Positions 40,791 to 49,192 of a stretch of DNA of 64,000 bases are shown piece after piece. The DNA is from Streptomyces sp. DH-12 (GTDB taxonomy: Bacteria; Actinomycetota; Actinomycetes; Streptomycetales; Streptomycetaceae): NCBI RefSeq assembly GCF_002899455.1, contig NZ_PPFB01000001.1, positions 2,262,501 through 2,326,500 of the forward strand. Direction: 5' to 3'. The first letter of the stretch is position 1; each line of letters begins with the position of its first letter. Made by a program: the position numbers and the translations under genes. The notes below the pieces were generated by a model. The model saw only the letters and a list, made by a program, of their open reading frames with translations. It was not told where the DNA came from and made no database searches.

Positions 40791-42776
40791 TCAGCGGACC
40801 GGACGGCGCACGTTCTCCCGGGTGGAGGCGCCGGGGGCGGCGTCCGCGATCCACGGCCCGTCGTCGGACGGGTCGATCACGCCCTCCTCCAGCCACGTGT
40901 AGGAGCCGCCGAGGACGTTCTTCACGACCTTGCGGTCGAGGTCGTCGGTGTTGCTCCAGAGCCGGCCGAACAGTTCCTCGACGCGCAGCCGCGCCTGGCG
41001 GCAGAAGGCGTCGGCGAGCTGGTAGGCCTCGCGGCCGTGCTCGCCGCGGGCGCGCAGGAGCTCCGCGCGGACGCACGCGGCGCTCATCGCGAACAGTTCG
41101 GCGCCGATGTCCACGATCCGGCCGAGGAAGCCCTGCTTGGTCTCCATCCGCCCTTGCCAGCGGGACATGGCGTAGAAGGTGGAGCGGGCGAGCTTGCGGG
41201 AGGCGCGCTCGACGTAGCGCAGGTGCGGGGAGAGGTCGATGCCGTGCTTGAAGTCGCCGTACGCGCCCGGGAGCTGTCCGGGTCCGGCGACCAGTCTCGG
41301 CAGCCACCTGGCGTAGAAGACGCCCGCGTTCGCGCCCGCCCGCGCCTTGTCGCCGAGGGTCTTGTCGGGGTCGATGAGGTCCCCGGCGACGGACAGGTGG
41401 GCGTCGACGGCCTCACGCGCGATCAGCAGGTGCATGATCTCGGTCGAGCCCTCGAAGATCCGGTTGATGCGCAGGTCGCGCAGCATCTGTTCGGCCGGGA
41501 CCGCCCGTTCGCCGCGGGCGCGCAGCGAGTCGGCGGTCTCGAAGCCGCGCCCGCCGCGGATCTGGACCAGTTCGTCGGCCATCAGCCAGGCCATCTCGGA
41601 GCCGTAGAGCTTGGCGAGGGCGGCCTCGATGCGGATGTCGTTGCGGTTCTCGTCGGCCATCTGCGAGGAGAGGTCGACCACGGCCTCCAGGGCGAAGGTG
41701 GTCGCCGCGATGAACGCGATCTTGGAGCCGACGGCCTCGTGGTGGGCGACCGGCTTGCCCCACTGCTCGCGCTCGGCGGACCACTCGCGGGCGATCTTCA
41801 GGCACCACTTGCCGGCGCCGACGCACATCGCGGGCAGGGAGAGCCGCCCGGTGTTGAGGGTGGTCAGGGCGATCCTCAGGCCCTGGCCCTCCTCGCCGAT
41901 GCGGTGGGACGCGGGGACGCGGACCCGGTGGAAGCGGGTGACGCCGTTCTCCAGGCCGCGCAGGCCCATGAAGGCGTTGCGGTTCTCCACGGTGACGCCC
42001 TCGGAGTCCGCCTCCACGACGAAGGCGGTGATGCCGCCGCGGTGGCCCTCGGACTTCGGCACGCGCGCCATGACGACGAGGAGGTCGGCGACCACGCCGT
42101 TGGTGGTCCACAGCTTCACGCCGTCCAGCACGTAGTGTCCCCCGCTCCCGGCTTCGCTCGAGCGGGAGGTGCCCCCGTCCTCGGGCACGGCGGTGGTGGC
42201 GAGGCGGGCCGGGTCGGAGCCGACGTCGGGTTCGGTGAGCAGGAAGGCGGAGATGTCGGTGCGGGCGCAGCGCGGCAGGAACGTCTCCTTCTGCTCGCGC
42301 GTGCCGAAGATCTTCAGCGGCTGGGGGACGCCGATCGACTGGTGCGCGGAGAGCAGCGCGCCGACGGCGGGGCTGACGGAGCCGACCAGGGCCAGGGCCT
42401 TGTTGTAGTACACCTGGGTGAGGCCGAGGCCGCCGTACTCGGTGTCGATCTTCATGCCGAGGGCGCCGAGCTCCTTGAGCCCGTTGATCACCTCGTCGGG
42501 GATGCGCGCCTCTCGCTCGATGGCGGCGCCGTCGACCTTCGTCTCGCAGAAGTCGCGGAGTCCGGCGAGGAACTCCTCGCCGCGCCGGACGTCCTCCTCG
42601 GCGGGGAGCGGGTGGGGGTGGACGAGGTCGAGGCGGAAGCGGCCGAGGAACAGTTCCTTGGCGAAGCTGGGCTTGCGCCAGTCCTGCTCCCGTGCCGCCT
42701 CGGCGACCTGTCGGGCCTCACGTTCGGTGACGGCCGGCCGGGACGGGGCCGGGGGTGTCTCGGGTACTGCGGACAT
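40791..42776 (-). CDS. Acyl-CoA dehydrogenase (long-chain type)
   Basis: A 661-residue FAD enzyme of the long/very-long-chain type, with an extra C-terminal domain of about 150 residues beyond the usual fold. LLTEPDVGSDPA, KLWTTNGVVADLL and RIFEGSTEIMH, with the catalytic glutamate region, are present. ATG 42776 has GAGG at 8 nt; the GTG at 42785 overlaps that site. A 13-residue insertion (GGTSRSSEAGSGG) is exactly encoded by a dispersed repeat element. It probably acts in fatty-acid oxidation. Confidence 0.88.
   Translation of the reverse strand: MSAVPETPPAPSRPAVTEREARQVAEAAREQDWRKPSFAKELFLGRFRLDLVHPHPLPAEEDVRRGEEFLAGLRDFCETKVDGAAIEREARIPDEVINGLKELGALGMKIDTEYGGLGLTQVYYNKALALVGSVSPAVGALLSAHQSIGVPQPLKIFGTREQKETFLPRCARTDISAFLLTEPDVGSDPARLATTAVPEDGGTSRSSEAGSGGHYVLDGVKLWTTNGVVADLLVVMARVPKSEGHRGGITAFVVEADSEGVTVENRNAFMGLRGLENGVTRFHRVRVPASHRIGEEGQGLRIALTTLNTGRLSLPAMCVGAGKWCLKIAREWSAEREQWGKPVAHHEAVGSKIAFIAATTFALEAVVDLSSQMADENRNDIRIEAALAKLYGSEMAWLMADELVQIRGGRGFETADSLRARGERAVPAEQMLRDLRINRIFEGSTEIMHLLIAREAVDAHLSVAGDLIDPDKTLGDKARAGANAGVFYARWLPRLVAGPGQLPGAYGDFKHGIDLSPHLRYVERASRKLARSTFYAMSRWQGRMETKQGFLGRIVDIGAELFAMSAACVRAELLRARGEHGREAYQLADAFCRQARLRVEELFGRLWSNTDDLDRKVVKNVLGGSYTWLEEGVIDPSDDGPWIADAAPGASTRENVRRPVR
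42138..42176 (-). repeat. Dispersed ~38-bp inverted-repeat element, copy 2, inside a gene
   Basis: A 39-nt element in the acyl-CoA dehydrogenase, in frame, encoding 13 residues. Minus-strand sequence runs GGGGGCACCTCCCGCTCGAG and ends GCCGGGAGCGGGGGA, with CCCGCTC/GAGCGGG arms. It matches copies at 35123-35160 and 57911-57946. Confidence 0.8.
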
Positions 42777-42925
42777 GAGGCTCACCTCGCCGCGAATAGG
42801 ATGGAGTCATGGCGGTACGGACGGGTGCTACTCGATCGTATGTACCCGATGTGTAGCGACCCCACCACCCTGCGTGCCGCCGTCCGGCCGATCCGCGCGC
42901 AGCCGCGACGGGGGAGGGCCCCTCC

Positions 42926-42941
42926 GTCGAAGCGCTTCGAC
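42926..42941. promoter_or_regulatory. LacI-family operator upstream of lacI
   Basis: The perfect 16-nt palindrome GTCGAAGCGCTTCGAC has a CG centre typical of LacI-family operators. It lies just upstream of the predicted lacI -35 box. The same 14-nt core occurs at 53054-53067 and 53243-53256. Confidence 0.75.
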
Positions 42942-42945
42942 TGTC

Positions 42946-42975
42946 TGGACATCGCGACCCCGTGGAAGCTAGGGT
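42946..42975 (+). promoter_or_regulatory. Predicted promoter of the LacI-family gene
   Basis: TGGACA (42946-42951) and TAGGGT (42970-42975) are 18 nt apart and 75 nt upstream of the start codon. The -10 box is followed at once by a GAACCGGTTC palindrome (42977-42986). Confidence 0.5.
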
Positions 42976-43016
42976 CGAACCGGTTCTCATGAGCTGTTTC
43001 ACCGTCACCGCGCACA

Positions 43017-43031
43017 GTCGAAGCGCTTCAC
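43017..43031. promoter_or_regulatory. Second operator-like site in the lacI leader
   Basis: GTCGAAGCGCTTCAC carries the GAAGCGCTTC palindromic core (43020-43029), 20 nt before the start codon. It would allow autoregulation by roadblock or looping with the site at 42926-42941. Confidence 0.6.
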
Positions 43032-43049
43032 ATCTCTGGGAGATGCCGG

Positions 43050-44060
43050 ATGGTCACCCTCGCCGAGGTCGCCCAGCACGCCGGAGTCTCGGCGAGCACG
43101 GTGAGCTACGTCCTCAGCGGCAAGCGGTCGATCTCCGCGACCACCCGGCAGCGCGTCGAGCGCTCCATCCGCGAGCTCGGCTACCACCCCAACGCCGGCG
43201 CCCGCGCCCTGGCCAGCAGCAGGTCCAACATCATCGCGCTGATGGTCCCGCTGCGGACCGACATGTACGTGCCGGTGATGATGGAGATCGCCATAGCGGT
43301 CGCCACCACCGCCCGCACCCACGGGTACGACGTGCTGCTGCTCACCGGCGAGGAGGGCCCGGACGCGGTCCGCCGGGTCGCCGGCAGCGGTCTCGCCGAC
43401 GGCATGATCCTCATGGACGTCGAGCTGGACGACGAACGCCTGCCCCTGCTGCGGGAGTCCGCCCAGCCGGCCGTGCTGATCGGGCTGCCCGCCGACACCA
43501 CCGGACTGACCTGCGTGGACCTCGACTTCAGGGCCACCGGCGCGCTGTGCGTGGAGCACCTGGCCGGGCTGGGCCACCGGGACGTCGCCGTCATCGGCGA
43601 GGCCCCGGCCGTCTACGAACGGCACACCGGCTTCGCCGAGCGCACCCTGGACGGGCTGCGCACCCGCGCCCAGGAGACGGGACTGCGGCTGCTGCACCGT
43701 CCCTGCGAGGGCGGGTACGACGCGACGGCCGTGACGGTCGCCCGGATCCTCGACGAACGCCCCGGCACCACGGGCTTCGTGGTGCAGAACGAGGCGGCGG
43801 TCGAGCCGCTGCTCGCCCTGTTGCGGCAGCAGGGCCGGGCGGTGCCCGAGGACGTCTCGGTGGTCGCGGTCTGCCCGGAGCAGGTCGCCGTGCAGGCGTC
43901 GGTGCGGCTGACGTCGGTGTCCCTCCCCGCGCAGGAGATGGGCCGGCACGCCGTGGAGCAGCTGGTCGCGAAGCTCGACGGGCGGGGCGGCGACGAGGTC
44001 GTGCTGCTGCCGCCCGAGCTGACGGTCCGGGCCAGCTCGGGTCCCGCGCCGGTCCGCTGA
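43050..44060 (+). CDS. LacI-family transcriptional regulator
   Basis: A 336-residue repressor. The N-terminal helix-turn-helix and hinge helix read VTLAEVAQHAGVSASTVSYVL ending in NAGARALAS, followed by a periplasmic-binding-protein-like sugar domain. ATG 43050 has GGGAG at 8 nt. Operator-like GAAGCGCTTC sites flank its promoter and recur at the two divergent promoters about 10 kb away. It very probably controls the sugar locus to its right and is autoregulated. Confidence 0.92.
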   Translation: MVTLAEVAQHAGVSASTVSYVLSGKRSISATTRQRVERSIRELGYHPNAGARALASSRSNIIALMVPLRTDMYVPVMMEIAIAVATTARTHGYDVLLLTGEEGPDAVRRVAGSGLADGMILMDVELDDERLPLLRESAQPAVLIGLPADTTGLTCVDLDFRATGALCVEHLAGLGHRDVAVIGEAPAVYERHTGFAERTLDGLRTRAQETGLRLLHRPCEGGYDATAVTVARILDERPGTTGFVVQNEAAVEPLLALLRQQGRAVPEDVSVVAVCPEQVAVQASVRLTSVSLPAQEMGRHAVEQLVAKLDGRGGDEVVLLPPELTVRASSGPAPVR

Positions 44061-44064
44061 CCTG

Positions 44065-44100
44065 CCCCGTGCCGTCCGCACGGGTACGGACGGCACGGGG
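44065..44100. terminator. Bidirectional terminator between lacI and the GH12 gene
   Basis: Perfect 14-nt arms CCCCGTGCCGTCCG and its complement (44087-44100) flank an 8-nt loop in the 51-nt gap between the two convergent genes. Confidence 0.9.
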
Positions 44101-44111
44101 ACGCGCGGCGG

Positions 44112-44825
44112 TCAGCCGCCGGAGACGGTCAGGCTGTCGGTGCGGAAGTCGAGGCCGCCGGCGGACGAGGTGATCTCGTAGCCGAACTGCACGTCGCCGA
44201 TGGTCTCGTCGCCCATCCAGCCCTTGGTGTCCTTGATCCACTTCAGGACGGGGAGGATGTCGACGGTGCCGGAGGTGGAGTCCGAGGTGCGCAGGAACGA
44301 GAAGACCTCGTTGGCGCCGTTGTTCCCCTTGTACACGTTCCAGGTGTGGCCGCCGAGGCTCACGGTGCCCTGCGCGGTCCCGAGCGGACCGACGGCCCCG
44401 TTGTGGTTGACCCAGAGCATGATCTCGTAGTCGTAGTCCGTGTCCCAGATGTCGTACGAGGTGTTGTACGCGCCCGTCGACGGGACGGTGACCCGGTAGC
44501 TGCTGGTGAGCGAACGCAGCGAGGAGATCCGCTTGTCGATCACCTTCTTGGCGTTCGGGTAGGACTTGATGCCGCCGGTGTTCGGGTGGTCCGCCCAGAC
44601 GCCCCAGTTGGTGCCGGAGTTGGCCCAGACGCACTGCGAACCGGCGCCGGAGCCCCAGATGTTGTTGTAGAGGATGTAGCCGTCCAGGGTGGTGTTGCCC
44701 CACTGGGCGCAGGAGTTCCAGACGGCGGCGTGCGCGGGCGCGGAGGCCGGTCCGACCGTCACGCCGAGGGCGAGGGTGGGGGCGATCAGCGCCCGGACGA
44801 TCCCGCGCAGGGTTTTCGGTGCCAT
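44112..44825 (-). CDS. Secreted GH12 endoglucanase/xyloglucanase
   Basis: A 237-residue secreted enzyme. A signal peptide of about 33 residues ends PASAPAHA, and the mature protein starts AVWNSCAQWGN. The GH12 catalytic glutamates are seen in DYEIMLWVNH (nucleophile) and VQFGYEITSS (acid/base). There is no carbohydrate-binding module, unlike many streptomycete GH12 cellulases. GH12 enzymes cut beta-1,4-glucans including xyloglucan. ATG 44825 has GGAAGGA at 7 nt and overlaps the GH95 3' end by 40 nt, so it is the last gene of the operon and probably coupled. Confidence 0.9.
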   Translation of the reverse strand: MAPKTLRGIVRALIAPTLALGVTVGPASAPAHAAVWNSCAQWGNTTLDGYILYNNIWGSGAGSQCVWANSGTNWGVWADHPNTGGIKSYPNAKKVIDKRISSLRSLTSSYRVTVPSTGAYNTSYDIWDTDYDYEIMLWVNHNGAVGPLGTAQGTVSLGGHTWNVYKGNNGANEVFSFLRTSDSTSGTVDILPVLKWIKDTKGWMGDETIGDVQFGYEITSSAGGLDFRTDSLTVSGG

Positions 44826-47080
44826 GGTGTTCCTTCCATGGGTGGGGGGACGTGCCTGGTCATCGCCGTCGCCGCCGGCAGCGGGACGACGCGCTCCTCA
44901 CCGGCGGCCAGGTCGAGCGGCTCGGCGCCGGCGGGGGTCCACAGGGTGATGCGGTGGGTGCGGTCGGGCCGGAGGACGGCGGTGCCGCCGTCCGGTGTCC
45001 AGGTGAGGTCGAGTACGGCGCCGAAGCGGGTGCGGACGCCGGTCAGCCGCCCGCTCGGCAGCGCCGGGAGCGGGGCGGGCAGCAGCACCAGCCGGTCGGG
45101 GGTGGACTGCACGAGCGCCTCGATCAGCACGGCGGGCAGGGTGTGGGCGGCGTCGGCGTTGTAGACGTTCCGGTGCGGATAGTGGGCGCTCATCAGGGAG
45201 TCGTGGAAGAAGTCGCCGTCGAGCACGCGGCCGAGCGCGTCGGCCACCCGCTTGCCGTCCCGGAGCCGGGCGGCGATCAGGGCGTGGTGCAGATGGCCGT
45301 GCGCGGAGTCGTTCTCGGGGCCGCGCAGTTCGAGGGCGCGGCGGGCGGCCTCGGCGAGCTCCGGGGTGTCGTGAGGGGTGATCTCGTCCAGGGGCCAGAC
45401 GCCGTAGAGGTGGCTGAGGTGACGGTGGTCGTAGGTGTCGTCCAGGCCGGGCCAGGCCCATTCGGCGAGCGCCTTGTCGGCGTTGACGCGGTGCGGGGGC
45501 AGCCGGTCGGCGAGGGCGCGCAGCCGGCCGGCGCGGTCCGGGTGGTACGCGGCGGCGGTGTGCAGGGCGTGCCGGGCGGCGGAGAGGTCCATGGCCGCGT
45601 TCAGCGCGCCCCAGCTGCCGTTGGCGGGACGGTTCTCGGGCGAGTAGGAGGGGACGACGGCCAGCGAGCCGTCGGGGGCGGTACGGGTGAGGAAATCCTC
45701 GTAGAAGTCGGCGACCTCGGCGAGCGCGGCGGCGGTGCGCGGGTCGCGGGCGCCGTAGGTCTCGTCGTGGTCGACGAGCGGCTTGAGCAGCCAGTCGGCG
45801 CCCGCGGTCCACAGGTGCAGGGGGTACTCGCGGCTGAAGTGGTAGCTGTGCCCGGACTCGCCGTCGGTGTGCGCGGGCGTGACCACCCCCCGGGCGCCGA
45901 ACACCGCGCGGGCGTTGTCCCGCCAGTGGGGCGACTGGGCCTGGACGAAGGCCGCCAGGGCCTCGGTGACTTCCGGGAGGGCGGCCGCGGCGGCGGACGC
46001 GGTCTGGAGGTTGAGGTTGGCGTCCAGGGTGAACGCACCCGACCAGGCGGTGTCCCAGTCGCCGGTCCACAGCCCGGTGAGCCGGGGCGGGAACAGGCCG
46101 CTGGACGACAGCAGGTGATAGCGGCCGGCGGCGAACAGCCGCTCCAGCAGGGCGGTGCTCCGCGGCCGGGCGAGCAACGCGGATCCGGGCAGCGCCCGTT
46201 CGGCCGGGTCGGCGTCCAGGTCGAGGGTGACGCGCTGGTAGGCGGTGCGGTGCAGGGCGAGATGCCGGTCGAGGAGCCTGTCGTACGTCGGCTCGTCCGG
46301 GGTGAGCAGGTCGCGCAGGGCGCGGCCCTCGGCGGCCACGTCCGCCTCGCCGGTGTGCCGCAGCACCCGGGTGAGCAGCAGCACCGAGCGGGCGCCGGTG
46401 ATCCGCGCCCCGGGCGGGGCGAGTTCGGTGCGCCCGCCGGTGACGGCGGCCACGGTCACGCCGGTGTACGCGAGGTCGCTGCCGGGGTAGCGGGCGCGCA
46501 GGCTGAGCAGGGCGCCCTCGGCGGTGAGGACGGCGCCGTGCCCGACGCGCAGCCCGGCGGGCGCGTTCGGCAGGCGGTGGTCCAGGGAGAGGTGGAGGGT
46601 GAGGTCGCGGCCGGTGACGTGCTGGACGATCACGTCGTCGGCGCGGGAGACGAGGACGCGGCTGGTGCGGCCGTCGTGGCGGGCGGTGGCCTCGCCGGTG
46701 GCGAAGTCGACCGCGCGGCGGTAGCCGGTCAGGCCGGCGGCGCCCTCGTGGTGGCGCAGGCGGATCTGGAAGGCGGGGTGGAAGGGCCGCACCCACTGGA
46801 GCGGGCGTCCGTCGGTGAAGTCCTCGGCTGCGGTGAGGTCGCCGGCCAGCAGCCGGTCCTGGAGGCCGGGGAGCGCGTCGGCCAGCAGGGGCGGCAGCCG
46901 GTGCCGGCCGCCCTCGTCGTCGCCGGGCCGGACGAGGGTGTGGTGGGTGACGACGGTCCGGTCGTCGTCCGGGTCGCCGAGGACGAGGGCGCCGTGCCGG
47001 CCGTTGCCGCACAGGAAGGCGTCCTCCCAGCGGGCGGCCGGCCGGGGCTCCCAGGTGCCGTGCACGGGTCCGGTGGTCAT
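44786..47080 (-). CDS. GH95 family glycoside hydrolase (alpha-L-fucosidase type)
   Basis: A 764-residue cytoplasmic protein with an N-terminal beta-domain (WEDAFLCGNGRHGALVLGD, then SRVLVSRADDVIVQHV) and a six-hairpin barrel. GH95 landmarks are PPRLTGLWTGDWDTAWSGAF, DANLNLQTAS, YSPENRP and HRHLSHLYGVWP. Characterised GH95 enzymes release alpha-1,2-L-fucose, or L-galactose, from glycans such as xyloglucan. It has no signal peptide, so it acts on imported oligosaccharides. ATG 47080 overlaps the GH42 stop. Confidence 0.85.
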   Translation of the reverse strand: MTTGPVHGTWEPRPAARWEDAFLCGNGRHGALVLGDPDDDRTVVTHHTLVRPGDDEGGRHRLPPLLADALPGLQDRLLAGDLTAAEDFTDGRPLQWVRPFHPAFQIRLRHHEGAAGLTGYRRAVDFATGEATARHDGRTSRVLVSRADDVIVQHVTGRDLTLHLSLDHRLPNAPAGLRVGHGAVLTAEGALLSLRARYPGSDLAYTGVTVAAVTGGRTELAPPGARITGARSVLLLTRVLRHTGEADVAAEGRALRDLLTPDEPTYDRLLDRHLALHRTAYQRVTLDLDADPAERALPGSALLARPRSTALLERLFAAGRYHLLSSSGLFPPRLTGLWTGDWDTAWSGAFTLDANLNLQTASAAAAALPEVTEALAAFVQAQSPHWRDNARAVFGARGVVTPAHTDGESGHSYHFSREYPLHLWTAGADWLLKPLVDHDETYGARDPRTAAALAEVADFYEDFLTRTAPDGSLAVVPSYSPENRPANGSWGALNAAMDLSAARHALHTAAAYHPDRAGRLRALADRLPPHRVNADKALAEWAWPGLDDTYDHRHLSHLYGVWPLDEITPHDTPELAEAARRALELRGPENDSAHGHLHHALIAARLRDGKRVADALGRVLDGDFFHDSLMSAHYPHRNVYNADAAHTLPAVLIEALVQSTPDRLVLLPAPLPALPSGRLTGVRTRFGAVLDLTWTPDGGTAVLRPDRTHRITLWTPAGAEPLDLAAGEERVVPLPAATAMTRHVPPPMEGTPWHRKPCAGSSGR

Positions 47081-49047
47081 GGCGCCAGCACCGCCACGCC
47101 GTAGCGGCCGAGGGTGACCCGGTCGGTGACGGCGGCGCCGGTGAGCAGGTCGCGGTGGGTGCCGGGGACGTCCACGGTGACCTCGCCGCGGCCGTGGTGC
47201 AGCAGGAACAGCAGCCCGCCCCGGCGCACCGCCTCGACCTCGTCCGGGAGCCCGTCCAGCACCGGCCGCGCCCCCGCCCCGGCGGCGACGCGGGCGAGCA
47301 GGTCCCGCAGGGCGTCCGGTTCGGGCAGGGTGGAGACGTACCAGGCGCGGCCCTTGCGCAGCACGGCGGGCAGTCCGTCCAGTTCGCCGCCCCGGTAGGC
47401 CACGGTCTCGTCGGCGGTGCCGTCGGGTTCCAGTTCCTCGGACCACAGGGTGCCGCGCAGGCCGCCCTCCGCCTCCACGGTCGCGCCCGGCTCCAGCGGC
47501 CACCACTCGTGCAGGGTGCGGATGCCGAAGAGGGCGCGCAGCCGCTCGTCCATGCCGCCGGGCCGCACCCGGTCGTCCTGGTCCACGACGCCGGTGAGGA
47601 AGCCGCAGACCAGGGTGCCGCCGCCGCGCACGTACGCCACGAGGTTGTCGGCGGCCCGGTCGGTGAGGAGGTGCAGCTGCGGGACGACGACCATCCGGTA
47701 GCCGGTGAGGTCGTGCTCGGGGTGGGCGAAGTCCGTGGTGAGGTGGGCCCGCCACAGCGCGCGGTGCCAGGCGCCGAGGATCTCGGCGTGGCCGGCGGCG
47801 CGGGACGGGCGTGCCTCCTGGTCGCTCGCCCACCAGGCGTGCCAGTCGTGCAGCACGGCGACGTCGGCGGTGACCGCGCCGCCGGCGACGTGCGGGCCGA
47901 TCCGTGCCAGGTCCGCGCCGAGCCGGCGTGTCTCCTGGTGGGCGCGGCCTTCCGGGCCGGCGTGGCCGAGCATGCCGGAGTGGAACTTCTCGGCGCCCTG
48001 CCGGGACTGCCGCCACTGGAAGTAGCAGACGGCGTCCGCGCCGCGCGCCACGGCCTGCAGCGACCACAGGCGGTTCAGGCCGCGCGGCTTGGGGCGGTTC
48101 ACCGGCCGCCAGTTGACCGCGCCGGCCGCCTGCTCCATGAGCATCCACGGGCCGCGCGCCTGCGAGCGGGTCATGTCCTGCACGAGAGCCCCGTGCTGCG
48201 CGCCGCAGGGGTCGTCCGGGTCGGGGTAGAGGTCGACGGAGACGACGTCCTCCTCCTCGGCCCAGCGCCAGGCGTCCTGCCCGGACCACAGCGGCATGAA
48301 GTTGGTGGTGACCGGGAGGTGCGGGGTGTGCCGGCGGACGATGTCGCGCTCGGCGGTGAAGCACTCCAGGAGCATGTCGGAGGTGAAGCGCCGGAAGTCC
48401 AGCACCTGCGCGGGGTTCTTCAGGTAGTGGGTGCGCCGGGGCGGCAGCACCTCCGCCCAGTCGCCGTAACCCTGGCTCCAGAAGGCGGTGCCCCAGGCGG
48501 TGTTGAGGGCGTCGAGGGTGCCGTGACGGCGGCGCAGCCAGGTGCGGAAGCGGGCGGCGGCCTCGTCGCCGTGGTCGAAGGTGCAGTACTCGTTGTTGAT
48601 GTGCCAGAGGGTGAGGGCCGGGTGGGCGGCGTAGCGGGCGGCCAGGTCCTCGGTGATCGCGGCGGCCAGGCGTCGGTAGGTGGCGCTGGAGTGCGAGAAG
48701 TGCTGGCGGCCTCCCCACAGTTCGGTGTGGCCGTCGGCGTCGACGGGCAGCGTGTCCGGGTGCAGCCGGCCCACCCACGGCGGCGGTGAGGCGGTGGGGG
48801 TGGCGAGGACGACGCCGATGCCGTTGTCGTGGGCCAGGTCCATCAGCCGGTCCAGCCAGCCGAAGTCCCGCTCGCCCGGCCGGGGTTCGATCCGGGACCA
48901 GGAGAAGACGCCGAGGGTCACGGAGTTGACCCCGGCCTCGCGCATCAGGCGGACGTCCTCCTCCCAGGTCTCCTCGGGCCACTGCTCGGGGTTCCAGTCG
49001 CCGCCGTAGAGGATGCGGCCGCGGGTGACGTCGTCCAGGCGGGGCAT
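47077..49047 (-). CDS. GH42 beta-galactosidase
   Basis: A 656-residue intracellular glycosidase. The TIM barrel starts ILYGGDWNPEQWPEETWEED. The acid/base glutamate is in LTLWHINNEYCTF and the nucleophile in PWMLMEQAAGAVNW. The trimerisation and C-terminal domains follow. ATG 49047 has GGGGGA at 7 nt and is preferred over an upstream GTG at 49086. It probably removes galactose from imported side chains. It couples to GH95. Confidence 0.93.
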   Translation of the reverse strand: MPRLDDVTRGRILYGGDWNPEQWPEETWEEDVRLMREAGVNSVTLGVFSWSRIEPRPGERDFGWLDRLMDLAHDNGIGVVLATPTASPPPWVGRLHPDTLPVDADGHTELWGGRQHFSHSSATYRRLAAAITEDLAARYAAHPALTLWHINNEYCTFDHGDEAAARFRTWLRRRHGTLDALNTAWGTAFWSQGYGDWAEVLPPRRTHYLKNPAQVLDFRRFTSDMLLECFTAERDIVRRHTPHLPVTTNFMPLWSGQDAWRWAEEEDVVSVDLYPDPDDPCGAQHGALVQDMTRSQARGPWMLMEQAAGAVNWRPVNRPKPRGLNRLWSLQAVARGADAVCYFQWRQSRQGAEKFHSGMLGHAGPEGRAHQETRRLGADLARIGPHVAGGAVTADVAVLHDWHAWWASDQEARPSRAAGHAEILGAWHRALWRAHLTTDFAHPEHDLTGYRMVVVPQLHLLTDRAADNLVAYVRGGGTLVCGFLTGVVDQDDRVRPGGMDERLRALFGIRTLHEWWPLEPGATVEAEGGLRGTLWSEELEPDGTADETVAYRGGELDGLPAVLRKGRAWYVSTLPEPDALRDLLARVAAGAGARPVLDGLPDEVEAVRRGGLLFLLHHGRGEVTVDVPGTHRDLLTGAAVTDRVTLGRYGVAVLAP

Positions 49048-49151
49048 CAGACGGTCCCCCGGGTTCGGGCGGCGGGCGCCGCGCACCGGCGGACGGAGGG
49101 CACGAACATGTCAGGTCCTCGGAACAAGGGGCGGTCGGAGAGGCTGCGCGG

Positions 49152-49186
49152 GCGCGGGACGCCCGGTGTCACCGGGCGTCCCGCGC
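49152..49186 (-). terminator. Strong hairpin between permease and glycosidase genes
   Basis: Perfect 16-nt arms (49152-49167 and 49171-49186) flank only 3 nt. It lies 6 nt past the second permease stop and about 100 nt before GH42. As genes continue on the same strand without another obvious promoter, it may be a partial terminator or a 3'-end stabiliser that lets the transporter mRNA outlast the enzyme mRNA. Confidence 0.8.
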
Positions 49187-49192
49187 AGGGGG

